Shown piece after piece: positions 7,562 through 13,970 of a stretch of DNA of 14,648 nucleotides. The stretch is taken from contig JABMDG010000048.1 of assembly GCA_015904045.1 (NCBI GenBank), positions 1 through 14,648 on the forward strand, in the 5' to 3' direction. Position 1 is the stretch's first letter. Each line of letters starts with the position of its first letter. The stretch is from Nitrospira sp. Lineage in GTDB: Bacteria; Nitrospirota; Nitrospiria; Nitrospirales; Nitrospiraceae. Made by a program: the position numbers and the translations under genes. The notes under the pieces are model-generated. The model made no database searches. It was not told the DNA's origin and worked only from the letters and a program-made list of their open reading frames with translations.

Positions 7562-9012
7562 TGCATCACACGCTGGAGGATAAACGCCGTTTGGCCCGAT
7601 GCGAGATCCAGCGTCTGCTCTCCCCGCTCAATGGACGCCCGTTGGCCTGACGGCTGAATCGCCAACTGGTAGCGGCCCGCGGGCACCCAGGCCCGCGCCA
7701 CATGGATTTCGTCCGGCAGTGTCTGCCAGCTCCGCTTGTCCGCTTCTTCCGACGCCACGGCCAGTCCCTTGGCCAGCATCCCGACGAGCAGTCCCACCCA
7801 GGGCGCGGCATCGCGTCCCGCAGCTTGTTGGGCTCCGATGATTGCACCTTCGGCCAAGGCAAATTTTGAGGCAGCGCGCGCCAACGCTTTGGCGGTGATG
7901 GCCGGCATACGATCATCCAAACTCTTCTCGGCTAATGCCGTCAGATTGTGTGCCGGGTTTGATCGCACAGTGAGAGAAGATCCTTGCGCGTCCGTCAATG
8001 TCATGGTCTCGAACGGCACCTGCGTCTTCTGCGAAACCAGACGCGGCAATGCGACCCGCACCACCCGCCCGCTGAGCCCATAGAGCACACTGTCCATCGT
8101 GCGATCCCGGTAGCGAGAGGATTGGGACAGTCCGCGATTCAGCAACACCAAGTGCAACGCATCCAAACTGATCGGGAGATCGATAAAGCGATCTTCTTTC
8201 CGTGGTGCGCGACCATTATAACTGATCATGACGACTTGAGCGAGTTGCTGACGCGCCGAGGCGGGTTCCCACGCCACGTCGGGAAATCTTCTCCGGTAGG
8301 CGTCCAATTCGGTCGCCAAACCAAGCGCCTCAGCCATACACAGCACATCGGCGAGCAACGACGGTGGTGGCGCGATTCGCGACCAGCCACGCATCGCCTC
8401 GTAGGCCTCGAGCGCATTGCGATAGGCGATGAATGCGTTATTGAGATCGCCGGCCGCTTCGTACAAGACTCCGCTCAGGTACCGGGCAAACCCGTCATTG
8501 CGATACCCACCCGATTCCTTGACCCGATCACTGAGCAGGTTCAAGCGGTGGTCGATGCGCCTTGCCTCGACGAGCGCTTCCTGCACATCTCCCTCCACCG
8601 CATAGTTCAATGCCTTCAGGACATTGAGCATGACGTGCTCATAGGCATCGCCCTCGTAGGGCAATGCGTTATCGCTGGTGAGAAACGCCGCGGTCTCGGA
8701 CCGGATCGTTCTGGTGTAGAGCCGCTCGACGGCTTCCTCCGCCTGTTCCAAGGCCATCGTGCTTTGCCGATAGTCCCCGGCCAGCTGGAGCGTCAAGCCT
8801 CGGTCCATGCCATAGAGCACGCGGCTCTTGGCCCCATACTCTTTTTCGGCCTGTTCGACAATGGCCGCCGCCTGGGCCGGATTGCCGGCGAGCAAATTCT
8901 GTTCAATGAGTGCGTAGCGATTCACCGAAGGGCCGCAGCCGCTCAGCAGGACCGCGGTGAGAACTGAGAAGCAGGAGATGGAATGGGCGAGGCGTAGGAG
9001 AGATGGGCTCAA
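7558..9012 (-). CDS. COG3014-like TPR lipoprotein
   Basis: Predicted lipoprotein of 484 residues with signal peptide SPSLLRLAHSISCFSVLTA and lipobox LLSGC (Cys26, Gly at +2). Residues about 30-235 are helical and repeat-like (NLLAGNPAQAAAIVEQAEKEYG, YGMDRGLTLQLAGDY, YLSGVLYEAAGDLNNAFIAY), matching tetratricopeptide-type folding. The C-terminal half is beta-rich with a Gly/Ala helix (residues about 390-420) and a terminal segment (VARAWVPAGRYQLAI). The overall pattern fits the uncharacterised COG3014 family, whose genes I recall next to LpoB-like genes in gamma-proteobacteria. Start is TTG at 9012; no in-frame ATG precedes the signal peptide and no clear ribosome binding site is visible, so translation may depend on the upstream gene ending 15 bases away. 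Function is unknown; a scaffold for the neighbouring lipoproteins is inference. Confidence 0.78.
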   Translation of the reverse strand: MSPSLLRLAHSISCFSVLTAVLLSGCGPSVNRYALIEQNLLAGNPAQAAAIVEQAEKEYGAKSRVLYGMDRGLTLQLAGDYRQSTMALEQAEEAVERLYTRTIRSETAAFLTSDNALPYEGDAYEHVMLNVLKALNYAVEGDVQEALVEARRIDHRLNLLSDRVKESGGYRNDGFARYLSGVLYEAAGDLNNAFIAYRNALEAYEAMRGWSRIAPPPSLLADVLCMAEALGLATELDAYRRRFPDVAWEPASARQQLAQVVMISYNGRAPRKEDRFIDLPISLDALHLVLLNRGLSQSSRYRDRTMDSVLYGLSGRVVRVALPRLVSQKTQVPFETMTLTDAQGSSLTVRSNPAHNLTALAEKSLDDRMPAITAKALARAASKFALAEGAIIGAQQAAGRDAAPWVGLLVGMLAKGLAVASEEADKRSWQTLPDEIHVARAWVPAGRYQLAIQPSGQRASIERGEQTLDLASGQTAFILQRVMQ

Positions 9013-9027
9013 CGGGATTAGCGAAAA

Positions 9028-9636
9028 CTAAAAGACCGTCCGTTTCTTCTCGACGACTTTCTTGATCTTCTTCTGCCCGTACCAGACCTTTGTATTGTTC
9101 TCCAGGTCGATCATCTGGAGATCGACTTGGTAAAACACCGCCTTGGTCCCGTCGGCTTCGTCCAAGATCGTAGCGATGGTACCTTTCATCATGTAGTCGG
9201 CCCCTGTTTCCTTCCCGGGAGCCTTCTGCGTCTCTTCACTGGCGTAGACGGCCTGTTCCTTTCGTTCGGTCCGAATTTCGTCCCGCTCGCCCTTGCCGGC
9301 GACGAACGTGACCTTCTGGGAGTTCGTCAGCTCACGCTCCAAATCCGTGATGAAGGTCTGCACGCTGATGTGCTCATGGCTGCTGTTGAGCACCGTGCCG
9401 ACGACGACGACCGGCTGGCGCCCCTTTGCCTGAGAAAAATTGCCGAGCCAGGGGTATTGCAACGCTTCCTTCACCATCGCCTCGGCCACCATCCGTGAGT
9501 CGGTATCGTTCCACCGGCCGCTCAGATCCGTCACCACACCGGCATCGACACGAGTCACTTTCAACTCATGTCCGCACCCAGCGAGAGCAAGGATTGAACA
9601 CACTATGAGTGACAGGAGTCCGCGATGGGTCTGCAT
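9028..9636 (-). CDS. LpoB-like lipoprotein (penicillin-binding-protein activator family)
   Basis: Predicted outer-membrane lipoprotein, about 202 residues. Signal peptide LLSLIVCSILALAGC gives Cys21 with Gly at +2. The mature part follows the LpoB family: TDLSGRWNDTDSRMVAEAM, PWLGNF, RQPVVVVGTVLNSSHEHI, FITDLERELTNSQKVTFVA, GADYMMKGTIATI, and a C-terminal strand pair VDLQMIDLENNTKVWYGQKK. In E. coli LpoB stimulates PBP1B; activity here is inferred from fold family only and the docking residues cannot be judged. ATG at 9636 is chosen because it places the n-region directly before the h-region and has GGAG about 10 bases upstream; a TTG at 9669 would add residues before the signal peptide. The preceding LPP20-like gene ends 39 bases away, and the COG3014-like gene follows after 15 bases. 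Confidence 0.83.
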   Translation of the reverse strand: MQTHRGLLSLIVCSILALAGCGHELKVTRVDAGVVTDLSGRWNDTDSRMVAEAMVKEALQYPWLGNFSQAKGRQPVVVVGTVLNSSHEHISVQTFITDLERELTNSQKVTFVAGKGERDEIRTERKEQAVYASEETQKAPGKETGADYMMKGTIATILDEADGTKAVFYQVDLQMIDLENNTKVWYGQKKIKKVVEKKRTVF

Positions 9637-9675
9637 GACGTGAGCACTCCGTGCAAGGGTGGTAAACAAGAGGCG

Positions 9676-10242
9676 CTAGTTCGTGGCCCGCTTTTCTTCT
9701 TCTTTTTCCAGCCGCTCGAACAGGCGATCGGCATTCTTGCGAACATAGTCACGAACCTGCGCGTTGAGCTCTTTTGCCTTCTCCATATTGATCTTCATCT
9801 CTTCCAGGCTGAGCTTCGTCAACACGTAGTAGGTGTTGGTTTCCTCGTCTTTATACCGATCGATGGGACGCACCCCGTTGAGTGTCACGGTGGTCACCGT
9901 CTTGATCGCCCGCTCGACGTTCTGCTCTTCAGTGTTCTTCGTAAAATCCCCCGCCGTCGTTGACGCGGCGTAGTCCCGCATCAGGTAGCCGGTATAGGTT
10001 TCAAAGGTCTTAGCGATTTCCGCCCGGGCACGATTCTCCGCCGCGTCCCACGCGAGTGGCTCATTCCGAACCCCCGTGACCGAGCCTACTCCATAGAACG
10101 CCTTGCTGTCTTTGTCATTCATCACACCGGAGCCCTTTTCCACCCACTTCGGAGGACCGCCACAGGCCGCAAGCCCCACAAGAAGAAGCACAGCGAGACC
10201 GCTCCCGATTACTCGCGTTCCCATCGCCTGCGACCTCATCAT
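9676..10242 (-). CDS. LPP20-like lipoprotein, short form; first gene of the lipoprotein operon
   Basis: Predicted lipoprotein of 188 residues. The signal peptide has h-region SGLAVLLLVGLAAC, Cys27 and Gly at +2. Mature residues show the LPP20 core: PKWVEKGSG, KAFYGVGSVTG, AWDAAENRARAEIAKTFETY, and a closing strand NTYYVLTKLSLEEMK. A charged C-terminal helix (ERLEKEEEKR) could form a coiled coil. Start ATG at 10242 has a strong GGAGG nearby; an adjacent ATG at 10239 is possible. A good promoter sits about 70-100 bases upstream, so this is the head of the run ending in the PIN gene. The protein is about half the size of the other LPP20-like protein of the operon and is presumably a divergent paralogue sharing the core domain. 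Confidence 0.82.
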   Translation of the reverse strand: MMRSQAMGTRVIGSGLAVLLLVGLAACGGPPKWVEKGSGVMNDKDSKAFYGVGSVTGVRNEPLAWDAAENRARAEIAKTFETYTGYLMRDYAASTTAGDFTKNTEEQNVERAIKTVTTVTLNGVRPIDRYKDEETNTYYVLTKLSLEEMKINMEKAKELNAQVRDYVRKNADRLFERLEKEEEKRATN

Positions 10243-10310
10243 ATGATCCTCCTTCGTCAGAAACTGTTGTGCTGTTGCTCTGAAAAGCGTTGCTGAGCAA
10301 TTGCGGATTC

Positions 10311-10339
10311 ATGCTAACATGCGTTCCTACTTCCGTCAA
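10311..10339 (-). promoter_or_regulatory. Sigma70-type promoter for the lipoprotein/PIN operon
   Basis: On the minus strand, TTGACG (10339-10334) is followed after exactly 17 bases by TAGCAT (10316-10311). A TG one base before the -10 gives an extended -10. Transcription would start near 10304, leaving about 60 bases of leader before the ATG at 10242. Confidence 0.62.
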
Positions 10340-10361
10340 CGAAACGTACCGTCATCGTTGA

Positions 10362-10387
10362 GAATCATGAGAAGGTTCTCATGGTTC
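10362..10387. promoter_or_regulatory. Operator-like inverted repeat in the divergent region
   Basis: Two 12-base arms (10362-10373 and 10376-10387) around a GG centre pair with one mismatch; the inner 8 bases, CATGAGAA/TTCTCATG, are perfect. The palindrome lies 23 bases upstream of the operon's -35 on one side and overlaps the possible -35 (TTCTCA, 10376-10381) of the divergent small gene on the other. A dimeric regulator repressing the small gene and perhaps activating the operon would fit; no regulator gene is seen in the window. Confidence 0.45.
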
Positions 10388-10400
10388 GATCTTTCAGTAA

Positions 10401-10412
10401 TATCTCGAGATA
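10401..10412. repeat. Perfect 12-base palindrome before the small ORF
   Basis: TATCTCGAGATA is a perfect palindrome beginning inside a possible -10 (TAATAT, 10398-10403) and ending 8 bases before the GGAGG (10421-10425) of the small ORF. It could be an operator or, in RNA, a short hairpin-free dimer site; chance is possible at this length. Confidence 0.35.
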
Positions 10413-10436
10413 AGGACACAGGAGGATGGAACACGC

Positions 10437-10607
10437 ATGGCCGACATTCAAATTAAGGACGGCATCATTACCATCGCTAATCTTGATATCCAAGACCTCA
10501 ATACTGCTGCCATCTTGGCCGCCTATCCGCCAGCACGTTGGGCGGAAATCACCCGGCGGGCAGTGAAGATTGGACTCGGGTATCTGAAAGGGGGAGAGAA
10601 AGACTAA
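10437..10607 (+). CDS. 56-residue hypothetical protein
   Basis: A small ORF that I do not recognise, beginning MADIQIKDGIITIANLDIQD and continuing AAYPPARWAEITRRAVKIGL to a charged end GGEKD. The first third should form beta strands (alternating hydrophobic), the rest an amphipathic helix; there is no signal peptide or membrane segment. Support for it being real: a strong GGAGG at 10421-10425 (11 bases before ATG, slightly long), a plausible promoter upstream, sensible composition, and a stop that overlaps the convergent caspase-like gene's stop by 4 bases, leaving no wasted space. It is divergent from the lipoprotein operon and may share control with it through the palindromes between them. 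Antisense coding is not an alternative explanation because no gene lies opposite its body. Confidence 0.55.
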   Translation: MADIQIKDGIITIANLDIQDLNTAAILAAYPPARWAEITRRAVKIGLGYLKGGEKD

Positions 10608-11497
10608 GGCGTGGTCTTGGTCGCGCGATCCGCTTCGGTGACGGCCCTGCGTCCTTCAACCAGGACCGTATCCCCGTCACCGTCGATCCGCACACTGGCC
10701 GGATGCTGCCTCCCTTTCGAGGCTTCCTGCACCTGTTGCGTCACATACGTCCCCAATTCGGAGGCCATCAGCCACCCATTCTTGTCCAGATCGGCGACAC
10801 CGGCGAGTCCTGCCAACAACGCCTGCACGAAAAGGCTTTTCCCCTCGGAACGAAACGAGGACTCGCCCTTTCCTGCCGCACTGATCACCTGTACGGCGCG
10901 CCGATCCATCTCATCTTCCGGCTCCAGCCGACCTTCAAGGGACAGCTCCCGAGACACCGTCATCTCCCATCCGAAGACCGGTGCATCCAATATCAGGAGG
11001 GTGTGTTTCGACGCGGACCGCCTGGTAAATTCCTTGAGATGCTCGACCGTCACCGCTTTCGCCGGGTTATTGACCTGTGCGTCCAGCGGCACGAGGTAGC
11101 TCCGGTTTTCCCCCTCGGCATCTGGTGCCGCCCCGGCATGGCCTGCATAGAAAATCACCAGCCGGTCCATGCGGCCGACTTTTCTCGGTAAGATATCGTT
11201 CAAGACTTGATGCAACCGGCGAGAGACCGCATCCTTGTCATAGATCTCGATCACCTCGTCGAACCCCAGTTTCCGAAAAGCCTGCGCCACTTGCTTTGCG
11301 TCGTTGACGGCCCCTTGAATGGGCGGCGCCACAATATAGTTCTCGATCCCGATCACAATCGCCCAGGACTTGTAATAGAGACCTTCCGGCTTTCCCAGTT
11401 GCGCGTACGCGGTCGGTCGCCCGTCGTAGGAACCCACGCCCAACACATGGCCCGCAACGAGCATGGCAATCCCAAGAATGTATATAAACTGTTTCAT
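10604..11497 (-). CDS. Exported caspase-fold (peptidase C14-like) protein lacking the catalytic cysteine
   Basis: The 297-residue protein has a signal peptide (KQFIYILGIAMLVAGHVLGV, possible cleavage after AYA near residue 32), so it is probably periplasmic. The caspase p20 core is recognisable: WAIVIGIENY, GAVNDAKQVAQAFRKLGFDE, RLVIFYAGHA (His120), SYLVPLDA, and LLILDAPVFG, where active members have LDACxSG. The catalytic Cys is Pro173 and the protein contains no cysteine anywhere, so Cys-protease activity is excluded. Near the C-terminus DLDKNGWLMASE (236-247) matches an EF-hand loop at positions 1, 3, 5, 6 and 12, suggesting Ca2+ binding. Start ATG at 11497 is chosen over one at 11602 because it begins the signal peptide and lies downstream of a good promoter. 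The Shine-Dalgarno is weak. A binding or scaffold role is inferred. Confidence 0.82.
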   Translation of the reverse strand: MKQFIYILGIAMLVAGHVLGVGSYDGRPTAYAQLGKPEGLYYKSWAIVIGIENYIVAPPIQGAVNDAKQVAQAFRKLGFDEVIEIYDKDAVSRRLHQVLNDILPRKVGRMDRLVIFYAGHAGAAPDAEGENRSYLVPLDAQVNNPAKAVTVEHLKEFTRRSASKHTLLILDAPVFGWEMTVSRELSLEGRLEPEDEMDRRAVQVISAAGKGESSFRSEGKSLFVQALLAGLAGVADLDKNGWLMASELGTYVTQQVQEASKGRQHPASVRIDGDGDTVLVEGRRAVTEADRATKTTP

Positions 11498-11523
11498 GTG
11501 GTTGCGCCTATGCGTTCCGGGTG

Positions 11524-11553
11524 AGCCTACCGTCGGCCTTCGATGGCTGTCAA
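11524..11553 (-). promoter_or_regulatory. Sigma70-type promoter for the caspase-like gene
   Basis: On the minus strand a perfect TTGACA (11553-11548) is followed after 18 bases by TAGGCT (11529-11524). Predicted start near 11517, about 20 bases before the ATG at 11497. Its position inside the longer upstream reading frame is the main reason to reject the ATG at 11602. Confidence 0.6.
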
Positions 11554-11609
11554 GAAATCCGCCGGGGACTGGCTCTTCATGCCACAACCTGAATAATTGC
11601 ACCGGATTC

Positions 11610-11638
11610 TTGCAGGCGCTTCAAGGTTTCTCCATAAT
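11610..11638 (+). promoter_or_regulatory. Sigma70-type promoter for acetyl-CoA synthetase
   Basis: TTGCAG (11610-11615) and CATAAT (11633-11638) are separated by exactly 17 bases. Predicted start near 11645, giving a leader of about 40 bases that carries a tandem ATCAGACT repeat (11644-11659) and GGAGG at 11670-11674, 8 bases from the ATG. The caspase-like promoter lies back-to-back about 56 bases away. Confidence 0.55.
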
Positions 11639-11682
11639 GCCCCATCAGACTATCAGACTCCCCAACGCAGGAGGCACTGTCC

Positions 11683-13572
11683 ATGAGTGAACAGATTGAA
11701 ACCTTGTTGAAGGAAAGTCGAACCTACCGGCCAACCCCGAAAACCGTCGCAGAAGCCTACATCAAGGACTACGAGGCCGAGTACAAGAAGTCCATTGCCG
11801 ATCCCGAAGGTTTTTGGAGCGATGCCGCAAAAGAGCTGGAGTGGTTCTCCCCCTGGAACAAAGTGCTTGATTGGAATTACCCCTGGGCCAAGTGGTTTGT
11901 CGGCGCCACCTGTAACATCGCCTACAATTGCCTGGACCGCCACGTCAACACCTGGCGCAAGAACAAGGTCGCGTTAATTTGGGTGGGTGAAAACGATCAG
12001 GAACGGGTGTTCACGTATGGAGAGCTATACCGGCAGGTCAATCGGTGCGCCAACGCCCTCAAAAAGCTCGGCTTGGTCAAGGGCGACCGGGTCACCATCT
12101 ATCTCCCTAAAATTCCCGAACAGGTTGTCGCCATGCTGGCATGCGCCAGAATCGGCCTCATCCACAGTGTGGTCTATTCAGGGTTCAGCGCGCCTGCGCT
12201 TGCCAGCCGCATTCACGATGCCGAGGCCAAGGTGGTCATCACCGCCGACGTGGGGTTTGATCGAGGCAAGGTGATCCCGTTGAAGTCGGTCGTGGACGAA
12301 GCTCTGAAGACCTGTCCCACGATCAATCATGTGATCGTCGTGCGCCGTCAAACTCCAGCGCAGCCTCTGTCCGCGCCAAAGGAACTCGACTGGACCGACT
12401 GGGTCAAAGGCGAGCGGGCCGTCTGCGAAGCAGAACGACTGGACTCCGAAACCCCTTTGTACATTCTGTATACGTCAGGCACAACCGGCAAGCCCAAGGG
12501 TGTGGTCCACGTCCACGGCGGGTACATGGTCGGCACCTATACGACCACGAAATATGTGTTCGACATGAAAGACAACGATGTGTACTTTTGCGTGGCCGAC
12601 CCAGGCTGGGTCACGGGCCACAGTTACATCGTCTACGGCCCGCTCCTCAACGGCGCGACGATCTTGACCGCGGAAGGCAAACCGGATTATCCGACTCCCG
12701 GCCGCTGGTGGGACTTGATCGAGCGGTACGGTGTCTCGATCTTTTACACGACTCCGACCGCGATTCGACTGCTCATGCGCTACGGGGAAGAGTGGCCTGC
12801 CAAATTCGATCTGTCGTCCCTCCGCATCCTGGGCACTGTCGGTGAGCCGATCAATCCGGAGGCCTGGGAGTGGTATCACCGGGTGACGGGTGGGGATAAA
12901 CCAATCATGGACACCTGGTGGCAGACAGAGACCGGCGCCATTCTCATCACTCCCCTGCCGACCGTCCCACTCAAACCTGGCTCCGCCACCCGGCCCTTTT
13001 TGGGTATCGAGGCAGACGTTGTGGACCGGGAAGGCAACAGCCTTCCCGTCAATGCCGGCGGCTTCGCCGTCATCAAGAAACCGTGGCCGTCCATGATGCG
13101 CACCATCTATAAGGATCCGGAGCGGTACAAGACCTACTGGAACACGATCCCCAATTGCTATGCCGCAGGCGACGTGTGCCATAAAGACGCAGACGGCTAC
13201 ATGTGGTTCATGGGCCGGGCCGACGACGTCATCAAAGTCGCGGGAAACCGGCTGGGGACCGCCGAAGTGGAAAGCGCCTTAGTCAGCCATCACGCGGTTG
13301 CAGAGGCCGCCGTCATCGGCAAGCCGCATAAGACCGTCGGCGAATCCATCAAGGCCTTCATCATCCTGAAGCAGGGAGAAACGGAAAGCCCGGCGTTGAT
13401 TAAGTCGATCAAAGATCAAGTGCTGAAGGAATTGGGCAAAATCGGCGTCCCGTCCGAGATTGATATCGTGGCTTCACTCCCGAAAACTCGGTCCGGCAAG
13501 ATCATGCGCAGAGTACTGAAAGCGAAGGAACTCGGGCAAGACCCAGGAGATATTTCGACGATCGAGGAGTGA
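11683..13572 (+). CDS. acs: Acetyl-CoA synthetase (AMP-forming)
   Basis: Converts acetate, ATP and CoA to acetyl-CoA, AMP and PPi in the cytoplasm via acetyl-adenylate. The 629 residues have the full ANL-enzyme layout: the phosphate loop [10 protein letters not shown] (264-273), [17 protein letters not shown], the adenine/acetate pocket DTWWQTETG (410-418, with the Trp that limits the acyl group to acetate), the hinge [18 protein letters not shown], and the C-terminal [10 protein letters not shown], whose Lys606 corresponds to the acetylation-controlled catalytic lysine. N522 stands where SGHRL is usual (His to Asn); the effect is unknown. The C-terminus ([13 protein letters not shown]) is the short type. 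ATG is set by GGAGG 8 bases upstream. It overlaps the next gene by 4 bases. Acetylation control is known for the family; no deacetylase or acetyltransferase gene is in the window. Confidence 0.95.
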   Translation: MSEQIETLLKESRTYRPTPKTVAEAYIKDYEAEYKKSIADPEGFWSDAAKELEWFSPWNKVLDWNYPWAKWFVGATCNIAYNCLDRHVNTWRKNKVALIWVGENDQERVFTYGELYRQVNRCANALKKLGLVKGDRVTIYLPKIPEQVVAMLACARIGLIHSVVYSGFSAPALASRIHDAEAKVVITADVGFDRGKVIPLKSVVDEALKTCPTINHVIVVRRQTPAQPLSAPKELDWTDWVKGERAVCEAERLDSETPLYILYTSGTTGKPKGVVHVHGGYMVGTYTTTKYVFDMKDNDVYFCVADPGWVTGHSYIVYGPLLNGATILTAEGKPDYPTPGRWWDLIERYGVSIFYTTPTAIRLLMRYGEEWPAKFDLSSLRILGTVGEPINPEAWEWYHRVTGGDKPIMDTWWQTETGAILITPLPTVPLKPGSATRPFLGIEADVVDREGNSLPVNAGGFAVIKKPWPSMMRTIYKDPERYKTYWNTIPNCYAAGDVCHKDADGYMWFMGRADDVIKVAGNRLGTAEVESALVSHHAVAEAAVIGKPHKTVGESIKAFIILKQGETESPALIKSIKDQVLKELGKIGVPSEIDIVASLPKTRSGKIMRRVLKAKELGQDPGDISTIEE

Positions 13573-13802
13573 CGAGATTGGGAAGGGGTGGACGCAAACC
13601 TGGCGAACCGATCTACTTGAGGCGGCACATCATCGCGCTCGCCGGATCCATTGTGCTCCCAATCGTCCTCTTGCAGCTGTACAAGATCTATATCGGCCCG
13701 CTGAGTTTTGATGCGCAACTCGCCGTCGTGCTCATCGCATCCATTCTCGCGGGTCTCGGGCTCTATTTTCTGTACCGTTCCTCCGCGCAGAACGAGCCGT
13801 AA
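13569..13802 (+). CDS. Small two-helix membrane protein coupled to acs
   Basis: A 77-residue protein not matched to a named family. A basic N-terminus ([18 protein letters not shown]) precedes two hydrophobic segments, about residues 20-42 ([20 protein letters not shown]) and 48-67 ([20 protein letters not shown]), so it is likely an inner-membrane hairpin. GTG at 13569 overlaps the acs stop (GTGA). A TTG at 13578 is an alternative with better-spaced GAGGAG, which would shorten it by three residues. The coupling suggests expression with acetyl-CoA synthetase; a role in acetate uptake or membrane association of the enzyme would be speculation. It has too few helices to resemble ActP, SatP or other known acetate carriers. 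Confidence 0.68.
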   Translation: MTRLGRGGRKPGEPIYLRRHIIALAGSIVLPIVLLQLYKIYIGPLSFDAQLAVVLIASILAGLGLYFLYRSSAQNEP

Positions 13803-13881
13803 CCACTCAGTCGCCTGCCAACTCGTCTGCAATTTCTTCGTGCTGCGAAATAGTCCTCCGCCCCCCTATTTCATGACGAAC

Positions 13882-13936
13882 GCCCAGCTAACCGGCGCAA
13901 GCGACAGCGAGTGTCCGGTTGAACGCCTTGTTGGGC
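13882..13936 (+). mobile_element. attC-like integron recombination site (or remnant)
   Basis: Layout resembles attC: R'' GCCCAGC (13882-13888), L'' TAACCGG (13889-13895), a variable centre, L' CCGGTTGA (13915-13922), 7 spacer bases and R' GTTGGGC (13930-13936), which fits the GTTRRRY core. R'' differs from the reverse complement of R' at one base, and the left spacer between R'' and L'' is missing compared with typical sites, so it may be degenerate. No integrase gene or second attC is in the window. Confidence 0.5.
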
Positions 13937-13970
13937 GGCATGGAGGATATCCAGCCCCAGCGCCCAGCCC

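Noticed and set aside
7984..8967. Long plus-strand open frame (327 codons) opposite the COG3014-like gene
   Set aside because: It is antisense to a protein with a signal peptide, lipobox and coherent repeat structure; its own translation is rich in His/Arg/Gln with no recognisable domain.
9637..9669. TTG start at 9669 for the LpoB-like lipoprotein
   Set aside because: It would put 11 extra residues before a normal lipoprotein signal peptide; ATG at 9636 has GGAG upstream.
10538..11191. Plus-strand open frame of 217 codons opposite the caspase-like gene
   Set aside because: Shadow of the caspase-like gene; the real plus-strand gene here is the 56-residue ORF in another frame.
11498..11602. 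Upstream extension of the caspase-like protein to ATG at 11602
   Set aside because: The added 35 residues precede a clear signal peptide and the segment contains a TTGACA/TAGGCT promoter, so the ATG at 11497 is preferred.
12475..13182. Minus-strand open frame of 235 codons inside acs
   Set aside because: Fully antisense to well-conserved acetyl-CoA synthetase motifs, no ribosome binding site, a typical high-GC shadow.
13803..13881. Terminator after the acs partner gene
   Set aside because: ATTTC and GAAAT can pair across about 10 bases, but the stem is only 5 bases and no T-run follows.
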